DNA of 64,000 nucleotides from assembly GCA_016718345.1 (NCBI GenBank), contig JADKDN010000005.1:185703-249702 (forward strand). The letters are read 5' to 3'. Position 1 is the stretch's first letter. The number at the start of each line of letters is the position of its first letter. This stretch comes from Flavobacterium sp. (GTDB lineage: Bacteria > Bacteroidota > Bacteroidia > Flavobacteriales > Flavobacteriaceae). This document shows, in pieces, positions 46,797 to 55,708 of this stretch. The translations under genes were made by a program, and so were the position numbers. The notes under the pieces were generated by a model. It ran no database searches. It was not told the origin of the DNA and saw nothing but the letters and a program-made list of their open reading frames with translations.

Positions 46797-47715
46797 GATG
46801 AGGCATATTGTAGGTGATAACGGCAATGGATAGAATTCCAAATAACAATACCCATTTTAGAACAATACTCAGGTGCTTAAAATCGCTTTTCTTTTTTGCA
46901 GACCACAATTTGACTGTAAAATAAATCATTGGAGTAAGGATAAAGATAATTCCATATATAGTACTCAAAAACAGTCCACTATTAAAAACATAAAAATTAA
47001 TATAGCACATCAAAGAAAGGATGGGAATAAAACTTAATCCAAAAACTAGTTTAGCAGTTCTTTCAGTTCCTAAAATAATAGGTAATGTCTTCATTCCTTG
47101 ATTATAATCTCCATTTACATCTTCTAAATCTTTGATTATTTCTCGAATTAGATTTATCATAAAAGCAAAAATTGCATAGTCTAAAAGAATGCTAAACAAC
47201 AAACGCATTATCGATTGATTTCCTTCGTAGGTAGCAGGATATAAATCAAAAATTCCAATCATGATAAGACTAAAGGAAAGCAACATGGCAACAATAATAT
47301 TACCTATGAGTAAGCTCTGTTTTAAACTCGTTGCATAGACATAAAGTGTTGAGGCAACTACTACAAAAATGGTGGCAAAAGTTGGTTTTTGAATAACATT
47401 AGAAAGATAGAACCCTATCCCCACACCAATGATAGTAAAACCAGCATAGAGGTTATATGCTAAACTCTCGGAAATAGATTTGCCTATGACAACCGCCTCA
47501 GGTTTGTTTTCCATATCCGTTTTATAATCAAATATGTTATTAATGATATAACCACCAGCCGCAATACAAATTGTTGATACTACGAATAAAATATACTGCC
47601 AATCCGCCAAAGCCAAATATACATTTTGCTGTTTCAAAAATCCATAGCGAAAAATAAGCTGCATTAAGGCAAGTAGTAAAAGGTTTTGGTAACGAATGAG
47701 TTTTAGGTGTTTCAT
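46789..47715 (-). CDS. UbiA-family prenyltransferase (GGGP synthase-like)
   Basis: 308 residues, about nine helices. First Asp-rich motif NNIFDYKTDMENKPEAVVIG (NxxxDxxxD) and second REIIKDLEDVNGDYNQGMKT (DxxxD-type), which bind prenyl diphosphate through Mg2+. It transfers a prenyl chain to an acceptor; the class includes menaquinone (MenA), heme O and geranylgeranylglycerol-phosphate enzymes. Flavobacterial versions next to Maf are commonly labelled geranylgeranylglycerol-phosphate geranylgeranyltransferase; I cannot confirm this from sequence. Located in the inner membrane. Confidence 0.82.
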   Translation of the reverse strand: MKHLKLIRYQNLLLLALMQLIFRYGFLKQQNVYLALADWQYILFVVSTICIAAGGYIINNIFDYKTDMENKPEAVVIGKSISESLAYNLYAGFTIIGVGIGFYLSNVIQKPTFATIFVVVASTLYVYATSLKQSLLIGNIIVAMLLSFSLIMIGIFDLYPATYEGNQSIMRLLFSILLDYAIFAFMINLIREIIKDLEDVNGDYNQGMKTLPIILGTERTAKLVFGLSFIPILSLMCYINFYVFNSGLFLSTIYGIIFILTPMIYFTVKLWSAKKKSDFKHLSIVLKWVLLFGILSIAVITYNMPHHA

Positions 47716-47738
47716 GTTTTTTAATTTTCATTAATTGG

Positions 47739-47848
47739 TGTTCAGTGTTCAGTGTTCAGGGATCAGTGTTAAATCTTCAATGATTATTGGTTACTACCAA
47801 CTACTCACTATTTTCAATCTGCCAACTGTTCACTGAACACTGCGCACT
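47739..47848. repeat. GTGTTCA tandem and inverted repeats
   Basis: CAGTGTT-type units repeat in tandem at 47739-47760 (GTGTTCAGTGTTCAGTGTTC) and return inverted at 47827-47848 (TGTTCACTGAACACTGCGCA). The arms could pair into an imperfect hairpin of about 15 bp enclosing about 66 bases. It fills the gap between KdsC-like and UbiA genes. Nature unknown; a dispersed intergenic repeat is possible. Confidence 0.6.
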
Positions 47849-48374
47849 AGTCATGCTTCCCATCATAATACAAATGCCATTTGCCCTGAACCTTCATCAC
47901 TTGTTCAATCACATCCCGAACGGCACCTTTGCCACCATTCTTGTGTGAAATGTACTGGCATATGGCTTTGATCTCTGGGCTTGCATCTTGTGGACAAGTA
48001 GGTAATCTTACGAGTTGCATTACATGATAATCAGGAATGTCATCGCCCATGTACAAGACGTTTTCAGGTTTGATGTTGTAGAGTTCGGTGTATTCTTTAA
48101 AGGTTTCCACCTTATCAGGAGATGCTAAATGAATATCGGTAATCCCTAAATTTCTCAACCGAATGCGCACGCCCTCATTATTACCGCCTGAAATGATACA
48201 TACATTGTAACCACTTTCTAAAGCGGCTTTCATGGCAAATCCATCTCTAATATTCATTATGCGAAGCATTTCTCCCGTTTCTGTAATATGAACTGAACTG
48301 TCGGTAAGAACACCATCAACATCAAAAATAAATGTTGTAATTTGGTTCATGATTTCCTTATAACTTTTTGCCAT
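47847..48374 (-). CDS. kdsC: KdsC-like HAD phosphatase (3-deoxy-D-manno-octulosonate 8-phosphate phosphatase family)
   Basis: 175 residues, tetrameric HAD-IIIA family without a cap. TFIFDVDGVLTDSSVHITET (nucleophile Asp pair), RDGFAMKAALESGYNVCIIS (Ser/Gly), ITDIHLASPDKVETFKEYTE (Lys) and VLYMGDDIPDYHVMQL (Asp pair). KdsC removes phosphate from KDO-8-P for lipopolysaccharide core synthesis. It overlaps the 3' end of the DUF2520 gene by 17 bases, so coupling is likely. Confidence 0.85.
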   Translation of the reverse strand: MAKSYKEIMNQITTFIFDVDGVLTDSSVHITETGEMLRIMNIRDGFAMKAALESGYNVCIISGGNNEGVRIRLRNLGITDIHLASPDKVETFKEYTELYNIKPENVLYMGDDIPDYHVMQLVRLPTCPQDASPEIKAICQYISHKNGGKGAVRDVIEQVMKVQGKWHLYYDGKHD

Positions 48375-49131
48375 CTGTTTGTATCGATTGAGTTAGTAAT
48401 GTGTATATATTTTTATAAGTATCATTTGTTATAAACTCCAAATGACTGTTTATAGTATTTCTGTCTTTTCTTTTTGCTGGTCCCGTTTGTGCTTCAACAG
48501 GAGAAAGTGTCATAATCTTTTCGGCAGTTTCTCGAATCAATGGTTTTAAAATTTCAAAAGGTACTTGATGTTCTTTGCAAATAGTATTTCCTATTTGGTA
48601 CAAATGATTTACAAAGTTATTTACAAAAACAGCAGCTAGGTGCAATGCCTTTCGTTGTTCAGAATTTATGGGGTATATGGTATCAGATATTGTTTTGGCT
48701 ACTTTTTCTACTAGTTGAAAATCAGTTTCATTTTGGCTTTCCAAACAAATAGGAACTTCTCTAAAATGGATTGCTTTATTTTTAGAAAAAGTTTGTAGCG
48801 GATAGAAAACCGCTTTTCTATTTTGATTGTCTAAATCGTCAATAGACACACTACCCGAAGTATGAGCTACAAGTTGGTTTTTAAATGGTAGTTGAGCCGA
48901 AATGTTAGCAATAGCATCATCAGAAACAGCAATAATAAAAATGTCAACTTTAATTAATTCGTGAAAATGAGATGTAATTTTATCAGCATCAATTAGGTGC
49001 GCTACGTTTTCTGGTTGGCGAGAATACACTTGCATCAGTTCAATCTCGGCACCTTTATTTTGAGCTTCTATAAAAGCACGAATTAAATGTTGAGCAACAT
49101 TTCCGGAACCAATAATACTTAGCTGAATCAT
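48358..49131 (-). CDS. Rossmann-like and DUF2520 domain protein
   Basis: 257 residues. The N-terminal Rossmann domain MIQLSIIGSGNVAQHLIRAF (GxGxxA) includes IDIFIIAVSDDAIANI-like sequence (VDIFIIAVSDDAI) and LVAHTSGSVSIDDLD, like the F420/NADP oxidoreductase family. The C-terminal DUF2520 helical domain reads QRKALHLAAVFVNNFVNHLY and GPAKRKDRNTINSHLEFI. It resembles 6-phosphogluconate or ketopantoate reductase-like dehydrogenases of unknown substrate. In Bacteroidota the gene usually precedes a KdsC-like phosphatase, as here. Confidence 0.88.
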   Translation of the reverse strand: MIQLSIIGSGNVAQHLIRAFIEAQNKGAEIELMQVYSRQPENVAHLIDADKITSHFHELIKVDIFIIAVSDDAIANISAQLPFKNQLVAHTSGSVSIDDLDNQNRKAVFYPLQTFSKNKAIHFREVPICLESQNETDFQLVEKVAKTISDTIYPINSEQRKALHLAAVFVNNFVNHLYQIGNTICKEHQVPFEILKPLIRETAEKIMTLSPVEAQTGPAKRKDRNTINSHLEFITNDTYKNIYTLLTQSIQTDGKKL

Positions 49132-49372
49132 GGGGCTAAAGTATTGAAAAAAGTTTAGTTTTTTTTAAATTAAATGGATTTTGAAGTAACACTACCAGAC
49201 TGACACGATATTTTTTGCATACACGAAATGGAAAACTTTATCTTATCAATAATTCCGGGAGTGTTTATATTCTGGGCGGTATAATATTTGACAAAATTTG
49301 ATACAACAATCCCTTTGTGTGGTGTATCTGGGTGGGTAAAAAAAGTTAACAATGTAGTATATTTTCTTTTTG

Positions 49373-49380
49373 TATATTTG
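49373..49380 (+). promoter_or_regulatory. -7 box ahead of the YdeI-like gene
   Basis: TATATTTG matches TAnnTTTG exactly, 36 bases before the ATG at 49417. The rest of the gap 49132-49416 shows no gene. Confidence 0.45.
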
Positions 49381-49416
49381 GAGTAGAGGTAATCTAATTA
49401 TGAATGCTAAACGTCT

Positions 49417-49905
49417 ATGAAAAAACCTTTAGTACAAGACGAATTTCTACTGCAAAAAATGCCGGGTAAAGGCGGTTGGACTTTTGTTTTGTTGTCTGGG
49501 ATTGTCATCGATAGAAAGAAACCGTCGCTATGGACCAATGTAACCGGAAGCATTGATCATCAACCCTTTGAAGGTCTTAGTCTGGCAAAGACGAGTGACG
49601 GGAAGTATTTTTTTCCGGTTAAAGCTGCTATCCGAAAACAAATCAAGAAAGAGGCGGGCGATTATGTACACTTAGTCCTTTTTGAAGATACTAATGCGTT
49701 TAAAATCCCTGAGGAATTTCTAAAATGTCTCACTATTGAACCAGAAGCTTTGCAAAAGTTCCTGCACTTGAAAGAAAACCATCAAAAGGAATTTATCAAT
49801 TGGATTTATGCAGCCAAACAGGAAGAAACCATAGCAAAACGCATCAATAGTACCATTGACAAAGTTTTGAAAGGAGAAAGACTCTACAAGAAAATAGAAG
49901 AATAA
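49417..49905 (+). CDS. DUF1905 / YdeI-like protein
   Basis: 162 residues. The N-terminal DUF1905 beta-barrel reads GGWTFVLLSGIVIDRKKPSL, then VTGSIDHQPFEGLSLAKTSD and YFFPVKAAIRKQIKKEAGDY. The C-terminal helical segment, PEALQKFLHLKENHQKEFIN, then WIYAAKQEETIAKRINSTID, is typical of YdeI/OmpD-associated proteins. Some relatives are linked to resistance to cationic peptides or bacteriocins; the molecular role is not established. Preceded by its own -7 box. Confidence 0.82.
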   Translation: MKKPLVQDEFLLQKMPGKGGWTFVLLSGIVIDRKKPSLWTNVTGSIDHQPFEGLSLAKTSDGKYFFPVKAAIRKQIKKEAGDYVHLVLFEDTNAFKIPEEFLKCLTIEPEALQKFLHLKENHQKEFINWIYAAKQEETIAKRINSTIDKVLKGERLYKKIEE

Positions 49906-49993
49906 TAAAAAAGACTATAGTAATCATACAACTAAACTTTTTTAAACGATTAAGATTTGTACTTAACATGCCGATTTTCAAAAAAAAGAATCT

Positions 49994-50356
49994 ATGGAAA
50001 AAAAAGGGGCAACAGTAGAAGAGTATATTTCAAGCTTTCCTAAAGAGGTTCAGGATAGGTTGCAATTAATTCGAAAAGTTATTAAAAACAATGCTCCAGA
50101 AGCTATAGAAATTATAGCATACGGAATGCCAGCGTACAAAATAAATAAAAAACCATTGGTTTATTTTGGAGGATATGCTAAACACATTGGGTTTTATGCC
50201 ACACCTGTAGGACACGAAAAATTTAAAAAAGAGTTATCTACATACAAACAAGGAAAAGGTTCGGTACAGTTTCCATTAAACCAAGATTTACCACTTGATT
50301 TAATTGCTGAAATGGTAAAATTCAGAGTACTAGAAAATATGAGATTCTTAAAATAG
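49994..50356 (+). CDS. DUF1801 (YdhG-like) protein
   Basis: 120 residues: TVEEYISSFPKEVQDRLQLI, APEAIEIIAYGMPAYKINKK, PLVYFGGYAKHIGFYATPVG and GKGSVQFPLNQDLPLDLIAE. These match the DUF1801 family of small alpha-beta proteins, related to the frataxin-like fold (Fra). Iron binding has been proposed for some relatives, but it is not evident here. Follows the YdeI-like gene on the same strand by 88 bases. Confidence 0.85.
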   Translation: MEKKGATVEEYISSFPKEVQDRLQLIRKVIKNNAPEAIEIIAYGMPAYKINKKPLVYFGGYAKHIGFYATPVGHEKFKKELSTYKQGKGSVQFPLNQDLPLDLIAEMVKFRVLENMRFLK

Positions 50357-50409
50357 CAATTGATTGAAATATTCAACACATTATTAGACAAATTTTTAAT
50401 TCTTCAAAA

Positions 50410-51345
50410 ATGAAAAATTTAGTTATCGTATTTATTGTTATTAGTTTTACAAATAGTACTTTTTGTCAAAACAATGCTGTAGTTGTTCTAGCCAACGAAA
50501 AATTCAATCAGTTTTTAAACCTTAGGGATTTTAGTATCTCTAAAAGTAATGATGAAATTTATTTTACGGCTCAAAGTCCATCGCAGGAAATTTCACAAAT
50601 TTTGTACCTAAAAAAAGTAAAAGGGAAATGGTCAAATCCTCAATTGATGCCTTTTTCTAATGTGTATTCTGACTTGGAGCCTTTTCTTTCTTTTTGACCA
50701 AAATACCCTATATTTTGCTTCCAATCGACCCTTAGTAGAGTCGTCTAATGCGAAGAAAGATTTTGATATTTGGTATGTTACCAGAAAAATAAAAATTCCG
50801 ATTGGTCTAAGCCCCAAAACATGGGAGCGCCAGTTAATTCTGAAAATAATGAATTTTATCCATCGCTTTCTCAGAATAACAACCTCTATTTCACCTCGGA
50901 TGCTACGACAGCAACAACTAAAGACGACATTTATTTTTGCAAATATGAAAATGGTAGTTATCAATCGCCAAAGCCCTTAAGCACAATTATCAATAGTAAT
51001 GGATATGAGTTTAACGCTTTTATTTCTCCAAATGAAGATTTTCTTATTTATACTAAATACAGTAGTGAAGATGGCTTAGGAAGTGGCGATTTATATGTCG
51101 CTTTTAAAGATGAAGAAGGCAATTGGAGTAAGGCAAAAAATCTGGGAATACTTATTAATACTAAATTTATGGAGTATTGTCCTTTTTATGATGAAGCCAA
51201 CGAGACCTTATATTTTACAAGTCGGAGAGACAATTTAGTATCTAAAAAATTCAACAATGTTCCTGATTTTAATCAATATATTTCAGGAAGCGAAAATGGA
51301 TTGAGTAAAATTTATGCTATTAGGTTAAAGTTGCCAACACCGTAA
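50410..51345 (+). CDS. TolB-like PD40 beta-propeller secreted protein (two compensating frameshifts)
   Basis: A signal peptide (MKNLVIVFIVISFTNSTFCQ) is followed by WD40-like PD40 blades: SKSNDEIYFTAQSPSQEISQ, LYFASNRPL, NNLYFTSDATTATTKDDIYF and NEDFLIYTKYSSEDG. The frame breaks at TTTCTTTTTGACC (about 50688-50700, one T too many) and at AGAAAAATAAAA (about 50784-50795, one A too few). The changes cancel, leaving 936 nt or 311 residues. Such six-bladed proteins are periplasmic or surface-bound; no enzyme site is visible. Followed by a strong terminator. Confidence 0.8.
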
Positions 51346-51352
51346 AAAATAA

Positions 51353-51385
51353 AAAAACCACGAGTAGCAACTACTCGTGGTTTTT
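51353..51385. terminator. Bidirectional terminator between convergent genes
   Basis: AAAAACCACGAGTAG, loop CAA, CTACTCGTGGTTTTT: a 15-bp perfect stem, the longest in the window. Confidence 0.9.
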
Positions 51386-51402
51386 GACCAAAATTATATA
51401 AT

Positions 51403-51798
51403 TCACTTCATTTTTCCATTTACGACTGCCACAACAGCTCCTACAACAGAAGCAATAACTATTGAAGCAACTACGTCTATTGCCAGTAGTTTTACATCGA
51501 TGATTTCTTTGTACATATTATAAAAGAAATTATTCGATAAGGCTAGAAATAGTGCTATTCCTGCGGCCATTTTAATGCCAGGCACGCATTTTGAAACTCC
51601 ATCGCCATGCGAAAAGACATAAGCAATTAAAAACCCAAATGCCATGCAACCTAAGAAAATAAAAGTCATATTTTCGGCACCCGCACCTTCAGGTTTAGGA
51701 AAAGTGTCTTTGAGTAGCATACCATAAACGAGCCATCCCATAAGGAAATCGGCAATACCACCTGCAATACCAGAAACTAAAAAGTTTTTTACATTCAT
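51403..51798 (-). CDS. Four-helix small membrane protein
   Basis: 131 residues, four hydrophobic stretches: VSGIAGGIADFLMGWLVYGM, MTFIFLGCMAFGFLIAYVFS, IKMAAGIALFLALSNNFFYN and LAIDVVASIVIASVVGAVVA. The first stretch and the LKDTFPKPEG loop recall the DUF1761-type membrane family. Function unknown. It lies about 100 bases downstream of the TerC gene on the same strand. Confidence 0.6.
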   Translation of the reverse strand: MNVKNFLVSGIAGGIADFLMGWLVYGMLLKDTFPKPEGAGAENMTFIFLGCMAFGFLIAYVFSHGDGVSKCVPGIKMAAGIALFLALSNNFFYNMYKEIIDVKLLAIDVVASIVIASVVGAVVAVVNGKMK

Positions 51799-51900
51799 AG
51801 TTTAATAATTTAATTGGTTAATGTGTTAAAATTATTAAATTATTGAGAATGTGTTAATTATTTAAAATTATAGTTATTAACTTTTTAATAAACAGGTTTT

Positions 51901-52701
51901 TTATTGGTATTTTGGTAAAAAGAGACAACTAGTTTTACTTTTTCTTGACATTTTCATATTCAATACTTCCACCAATAATGAAAACGAGATGGCAAAATAC
52001 AAATAGCCTTTAGGCACTACATCTACATGATTGCCAAAAAAGAAGCTTGACAAATGAGCACTTTCGGTAACCAGCATAAATCCGATGAGGATTAAAAACG
52101 ACAATCCTAATATTTGAATAGATGGATGTTTGTTGACAAAAGCACCCACTGGAACTGCAAATTGCATCATAATTAAAACAGAAATAATTACTGCAGTTAT
52201 CATAATATATAATGCTCCTTCAACACCATTGGTCATTCCAACAGCAGTTAGGATACTATCAAAAGAAAATACCAAATCAATCAAAATAATTTGAAAAATA
52301 ACATTGCCAAAAGATTTGGTTGCTGAATGTTTCAATTCTTTTTCTTCTTCTCCTTTTTGATCTACTTTTTCGTGTATTTCTTTGGTGCTTTTATAAATTA
52401 AAAAAATACCTCCAAGAAGCAATATGATACTTTGTCCTGATACTTGAGCAGTAAGCCAATTGAGATTGATGCTAAACCAAGGTTCTTTCATAGCAATCAA
52501 AACACTAATTCCTAAAAGGAGTGCTATTCGCATAAACATGGCTAGGAACATCCCAATCTTTGTTGCTTTTTTACGTTTTTCTTCAGGTAGTTTCCCCGTG
52601 GCTATTGATATAAAGATGATATTGTCAATTCCTAAAACAATTTCTAAAAAGGTTAACGTTAAAAGTGCTATCCAAGCATTCGGGTTTAAAAAAACTTCCA
52701 T
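51901..52701 (-). CDS. TerC family membrane protein (probable metal exporter)
   Basis: 266 residues with seven or more helices. Signature LTFLEIVLGIDNIIFISIAT (conserved Glu, Asp and Asn), and IILIDLVFSFDSILTAVGMT (Asp, Ser and Asp). Both halves carry the acidic residues expected to bind a divalent cation. TerC/Alx-type proteins export Mn2+ or work on metal loading of exported proteins. No ter operon is present, so a tellurite role is not implied. Hydrophilic Lys/Glu loop at about 110-125. Confidence 0.85.
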   Translation of the reverse strand: MEVFLNPNAWIALLTLTFLEIVLGIDNIIFISIATGKLPEEKRKKATKIGMFLAMFMRIALLLGISVLIAMKEPWFSINLNWLTAQVSGQSIILLLGGIFLIYKSTKEIHEKVDQKGEEEKELKHSATKSFGNVIFQIILIDLVFSFDSILTAVGMTNGVEGALYIMITAVIISVLIMMQFAVPVGAFVNKHPSIQILGLSFLILIGFMLVTESAHLSSFFFGNHVDVVPKGYLYFAISFSLLVEVLNMKMSRKSKTSCLFLPKYQ

Positions 52702-52752
52702 TTGATTCAGTTACTAGGTTTTTAATTTTCTAAGAGCGTATTTTGATGTGAA

Positions 52753-53157
52753 TTATAGTTTGTAGGCTACACCTTTTTGTTTATCAGCGCTTCCAACTAC
52801 TCCAAATTCAAAGGTATAGGAATTTTTTGATGTGGTCAAAATTTTAATGTCTATAGCTTTCTTTTCAGCCATACTTTTGGGATTTATCTTTTGCAAGACA
52901 TATTCACAATCGTTAATCCATCGAATGGAGGCCGTATCTGTTTTTCCTTCATAGGTTTCAATTACAATAGAGTCGGTACGTATGGAAATGGTGTGCTTTT
53001 TTTCTCCATTAATAGTAATTTCCGACTTGAACTTCCCGGTCTTAAAATCGGCACAATTACGTTCAGCATTGTAGCATGAATATAGCAATATGGGGAAAAG
53101 TAAGAGTAGAATTATTTTACTCCAAATCCTGTTGTTTTTTTGAGTTTTGTTTGGCAT
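52753..53157 (-). CDS. Lipoprotein of unknown function
   Basis: 134 residues with a signal anchor and lipobox LLFPILLYSC (Cys about 28). The mature part has a short DFKTGKFKSEITINGEKKHT, IRTDSIVIETYEGKTDTASI and RWINDCEYVLQKINPKSMAE pattern typical of a flavobacterial lipoprotein family sometimes mislabelled as DNA topoisomerase IV; there is no topoisomerase motif here. Beta-rich, probably periplasmic. Next to the DUF1572 gene, separated by five bases, on the same strand. Confidence 0.7.
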   Translation of the reverse strand: MPNKTQKNNRIWSKIILLLLFPILLYSCYNAERNCADFKTGKFKSEITINGEKKHTISIRTDSIVIETYEGKTDTASIRWINDCEYVLQKINPKSMAEKKAIDIKILTTSKNSYTFEFGVVGSADKQKGVAYKL

Positions 53158-53162
53158 TTCTT

Positions 53163-53741
53163 TTATTTTTTTAGTTTTTTGAGTTCCTTCTCTGTAAAAT
53201 TGCGAATGCTTTTTTCTTGAGCAAATTTGGTTTCATTATAGCTGTTCGATTTGTTTTTTGGTATCGATAAACTATCCCACTCACTGGTTTTGAGTTGTTT
53301 GGCATAAAATACAATTTGTCCAATATGATAGGGGTAATGTGCCAATTGCCTGTTTATGGCTTCTACAACAGTGTGCCCTTCGTTTCGGATATAAATTATA
53401 GTCGAAAGTTGCTCTGGCTGAATTGAATCGAGAGCATCAAAAAAGCAATTCCATCCTTTATCCCAAAGGGTCATAACAGCTTCTTTGGTTTGCAGATCAT
53501 TTTCAAATTCACCATCGCGATTGCGCCATTCTTTTTCGCCATCAGTAGTCAAGAAATCCGTCCAACGCGACAGCATATTTCCTGAAAGGTGTTTTACGAT
53601 CGTAGCTATACTGTTTGTGTCTTCATTTACTGATACAAAAAGTTGTTCAGGCTGTATTTGCTCCATGGCTTTTTCGCCTAATGTTTTGTAGTATAAAAAT
53701 TGCTTTTTCACACTTTCTAAATAGTGTTCATTGATTTCCAT
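53163..53741 (-). CDS. DUF1572 (DinB-like) protein
   Basis: 192 residues, four-helix bundle of the DinB/YfiT superfamily. It has conserved His at SIATIVKHLSGNMLSRWTDF (His 1), and INRQLAHYPYHIGQIVFYAK (His 2 and 3, HxxxHxGQI pattern), which bind a divalent metal. Relatives include thiol transferases such as bacillithiol S-transferases; the substrate for DUF1572 is unknown. The gene precedes the lipoprotein gene by five bases and follows the pentapeptide gene by two. Confidence 0.85.
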   Translation of the reverse strand: MEINEHYLESVKKQFLYYKTLGEKAMEQIQPEQLFVSVNEDTNSIATIVKHLSGNMLSRWTDFLTTDGEKEWRNRDGEFENDLQTKEAVMTLWDKGWNCFFDALDSIQPEQLSTIIYIRNEGHTVVEAINRQLAHYPYHIGQIVFYAKQLKTSEWDSLSIPKNKSNSYNETKFAQEKSIRNFTEKELKKLKK

Positions 53742-53743
53742 AG

Positions 53744-54315
53744 CTATTCAATTTTAATATCATATTTATTCAAAAGTCCTTGAATTCCTTGCACAGAAAA
53801 CTTGGCTTTTTTCATAGGATTGAATTCAGGGTCAATGGTATAATTGTAAGCCGTTCTAAAATCTACTGCTGCCAATTGGGTGTCATTAAAGATGGCATTT
53901 ATCAGATTGCAATTTTCAAAAACCGAATTTGAAAGTTGGCTGCCAATGAAAGAAACTTCTTTTAAAGAACCGGAAATAAAGTTAGTTTTGGCATTTTCTT
54001 ATTTGCAAATGATGAATAATCCAACGTACATTCTTGAAAATGAACATTAAATAGAAAATCGTCACAGGTATGGAATTGAATTCCCAGTAATTTGCAATTT
54101 GTAAACTGCACTGTTTTTAAACTCGTTTTTACCAATTGAGTCATGGACAGATTACAGTTTACAAATTCACAATCCATAAAGGTGTTATTGGAAAAATCAC
54201 TATTGGAGAAATCACAGTTTTTAAAAATACAACCGTCAAACTCTCGATTATTTATTTTTGTATCGATCAAAACGATTTTTTCAAAAGTTTTATGAATATG
54301 AATGAGGTCTTCCAT
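53744..54315 (-). CDS. Pentapeptide repeat protein, Qnr-like paralogue (one-base frameshift near 53995)
   Basis: About 190 residues of pentapeptides: FDGCIFKNCDFSNSDFSNNT, FMDCEFVNCNLSMTQLVKTS, VQFTNCKLLGIQFHTCDDFL, then after a frame change FENCNLINAIFN and the cap ending KYDIKIE. At minus-strand AATAAGAAAATGCC (about 53990-54003) one more A gives FANKKNAKTNFISGSL. Restored length equals that of the gene at 28227-28799, with the same YTIDPE and GLLxKxDI landmarks at the C-terminus. It lies in a compact minus-strand cluster, sharing one base with the preceding DUF6095 gene. Confidence 0.82.
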
Positions 54316-54535
54316 TAGGTATCAAATAAACTGCTCATTATAGTTTTTAGTCCCATAAACATAAGATAAACCGCTCCCAACGAAGCCGCAATTCCAATAG
54401 CTAAAACCAAATAATGCCAACCATTTTCTTTATTGATAAACGCATTATAAATTACCGATGGTACTGATAAAAGTAGGGTAATGCCCATGCTAAATAACGA
54501 ATTCCTTTAGAGAGTACTTTGCGGTTTGTTGCCAT
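54315..54535 (-). CDS. DUF6095-like small membrane protein (one-base frameshift near 54478)
   Basis: About 73 residues: MATNRKVLSKGIRYLAWALP, LLLSVPSVIYNAFINKENGW, then LVLAIGIAASLGAVYLMFMG and LKTIMSSLF. Two membrane helices, with the KGIRYLAWALP and GLKTIM landmarks I associate with DUF6095. The break is at minus-strand GCATTACCCTACTTTTATC (about 54471-54489), where one base is missing. Stop and pentapeptide ATG overlap by one base. Function unknown. Confidence 0.65.
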
Positions 54536-54815
54536 TTTTAGATAACTTAAATTTATAATACAAGGCAAAAATAAAATTTGCTAGTGTGTGAAATAAGAGT
54601 ATAAAGATAAACAAAAATAGCTTTTTCAGACCGAGTTGATCGTACTCAAAAAAAGTAAATTTTGAGAAAAGGACGAGATAGAAGTAGGTAAGAAATAGCA
54701 TAAGATGCACAATGAAATACCGATAATTACCTTTCCACTTTCGCAGAAGATATATACTAATGATCCATAAAATAGGAATACTTGCGGCTATGGCATATAA
54801 AATGAATTCTCTCAT
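54507..54815 (-). CDS. Small polytopic membrane protein
   Basis: 102 residues with about three to four membrane segments: FILYAIAASIPILWIISIYL, YFIVHLMLFLTYFYLVLFSK and LFLFIFILLFHTLANFIFAL. No family recognised. Its 3' end overlaps the start of the DUF6095 gene by 29 bases and its start overlaps the end of murQ by four bases, so it belongs to a tight minus-strand operon. Confidence 0.6.
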   Translation of the reverse strand: MREFILYAIAASIPILWIISIYLLRKWKGNYRYFIVHLMLFLTYFYLVLFSKFTFFEYDQLGLKKLFLFIFILLFHTLANFIFALYYKFKLSKNGNKPQSTL

Positions 54816-55626
54816 AAGGTATGAAATCCATCAACAGCCTTTCTTACACTTCCGTATTTTTTTAATAAGTCTGCACCTTCTTCATAGGAAACAGGAATCT
54901 CACTCATAATCATTTTTACACCTCGGTCAACCAATTTGTTGTTGCTCAGTTGCATGTCGACCATTTTGTTACCTTTCACCTTACCCAGTTGAATCATAGC
55001 GCTGTAGAAATCATATTCAATACTAATTTCTGTGCTGTACCGGCTTTCATTCTGGAGCTACCCGTCACAAACTCTGGTCCCACCACTACCACAATAGGAA
55101 ACTTAGCCGTTAATGCTAATGGACTTCCTTCGTTACACGTAATGCAACCTGTGCTAATTTTATTTTGATTGCATTTCTCCAATCCACCAATCACATAAGG
55201 AGTAGTACCAGAAGCTGCGATACCAATCACCACGTCATTTTCATTGATATTCTGTTCCAATAAATCTTCCCATGCTTGCGTGGCGTTATCTTCGGCATTT
55301 TCTACGGCTCTGCGAATGGCTTTGTCACCACCGGCAATAATTCCGTTTACCAAATCGGAGGATACACCAAATGTTGGTGGACATTCAGAAGCGTCTACAA
55401 TTCCCAAACGACCAGAAGTGCCTGCGCCTATGTAGAACAATCTACCACCTAATTTCATTTTAGCCACGATTTCAGTTACTAGAGTTTCAATTTGCGGCAA
55501 GGCTTTTTTAACAGCTAATGGAACGGTTTTGTCTTCTTGGTTGATATTGGACAACAATTCCTGAACGGACATTTTTTCTAAATGTTCGTATTTGGAGGAT
55601 TGTTCGGTGGTTTTGGTGAAAGTCAT
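54812..55626 (-). CDS. murQ: N-acetylmuramic acid 6-phosphate etherase MurQ (one-base frameshift near 54996)
   Basis: MurQ cleaves the lactyl ether of MurNAc-6-P during cell-wall recycling. SIS-domain motifs: GGRLFYIGAGTSGRLGIVDA, SECPPTFGVSSDLVNGIIAG, VVIGIAASGTTPYVIGGLEK and VVVGPEFVTGSSRMKAGTAQ. The end, IQLGKVKGNKMVDMQLSNNK and a UBA-like tail, lies in another frame; minus-strand GCGCTATGATTC (about 54991-55002) with one extra T gives STALMIQLGKVKGNKM. Restored length about 271 residues, as expected. The next genes downstream are unrelated small membrane proteins. Confidence 0.92.
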
Positions 55627-55708
55627 GGTAGGAGTTGCAAGGGTTTAGAGTTTCAAAGTTACTAAGTTTTTTTTATGGAAGGAGTAGCTCTAATTCGATA
55701 TAGTTAGA

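Noticed and set aside
49170..49352. Minus-strand open frame in the gap before the YdeI-like gene
   Set aside because: Composition is not protein-like, no family match, and a plus-strand promoter box lies just beside it.
51901..52701. Tellurite-resistance operon
   Set aside because: Only TerC is present; no TerZABDE genes. The VWA protein at 28905 is far away and pairs with a MoxR-type ATPase instead.
52753..53157. DNA topoisomerase IV
   Set aside because: A label sometimes attached to this lipoprotein family; sequence shows only a lipobox and beta-rich mature part.
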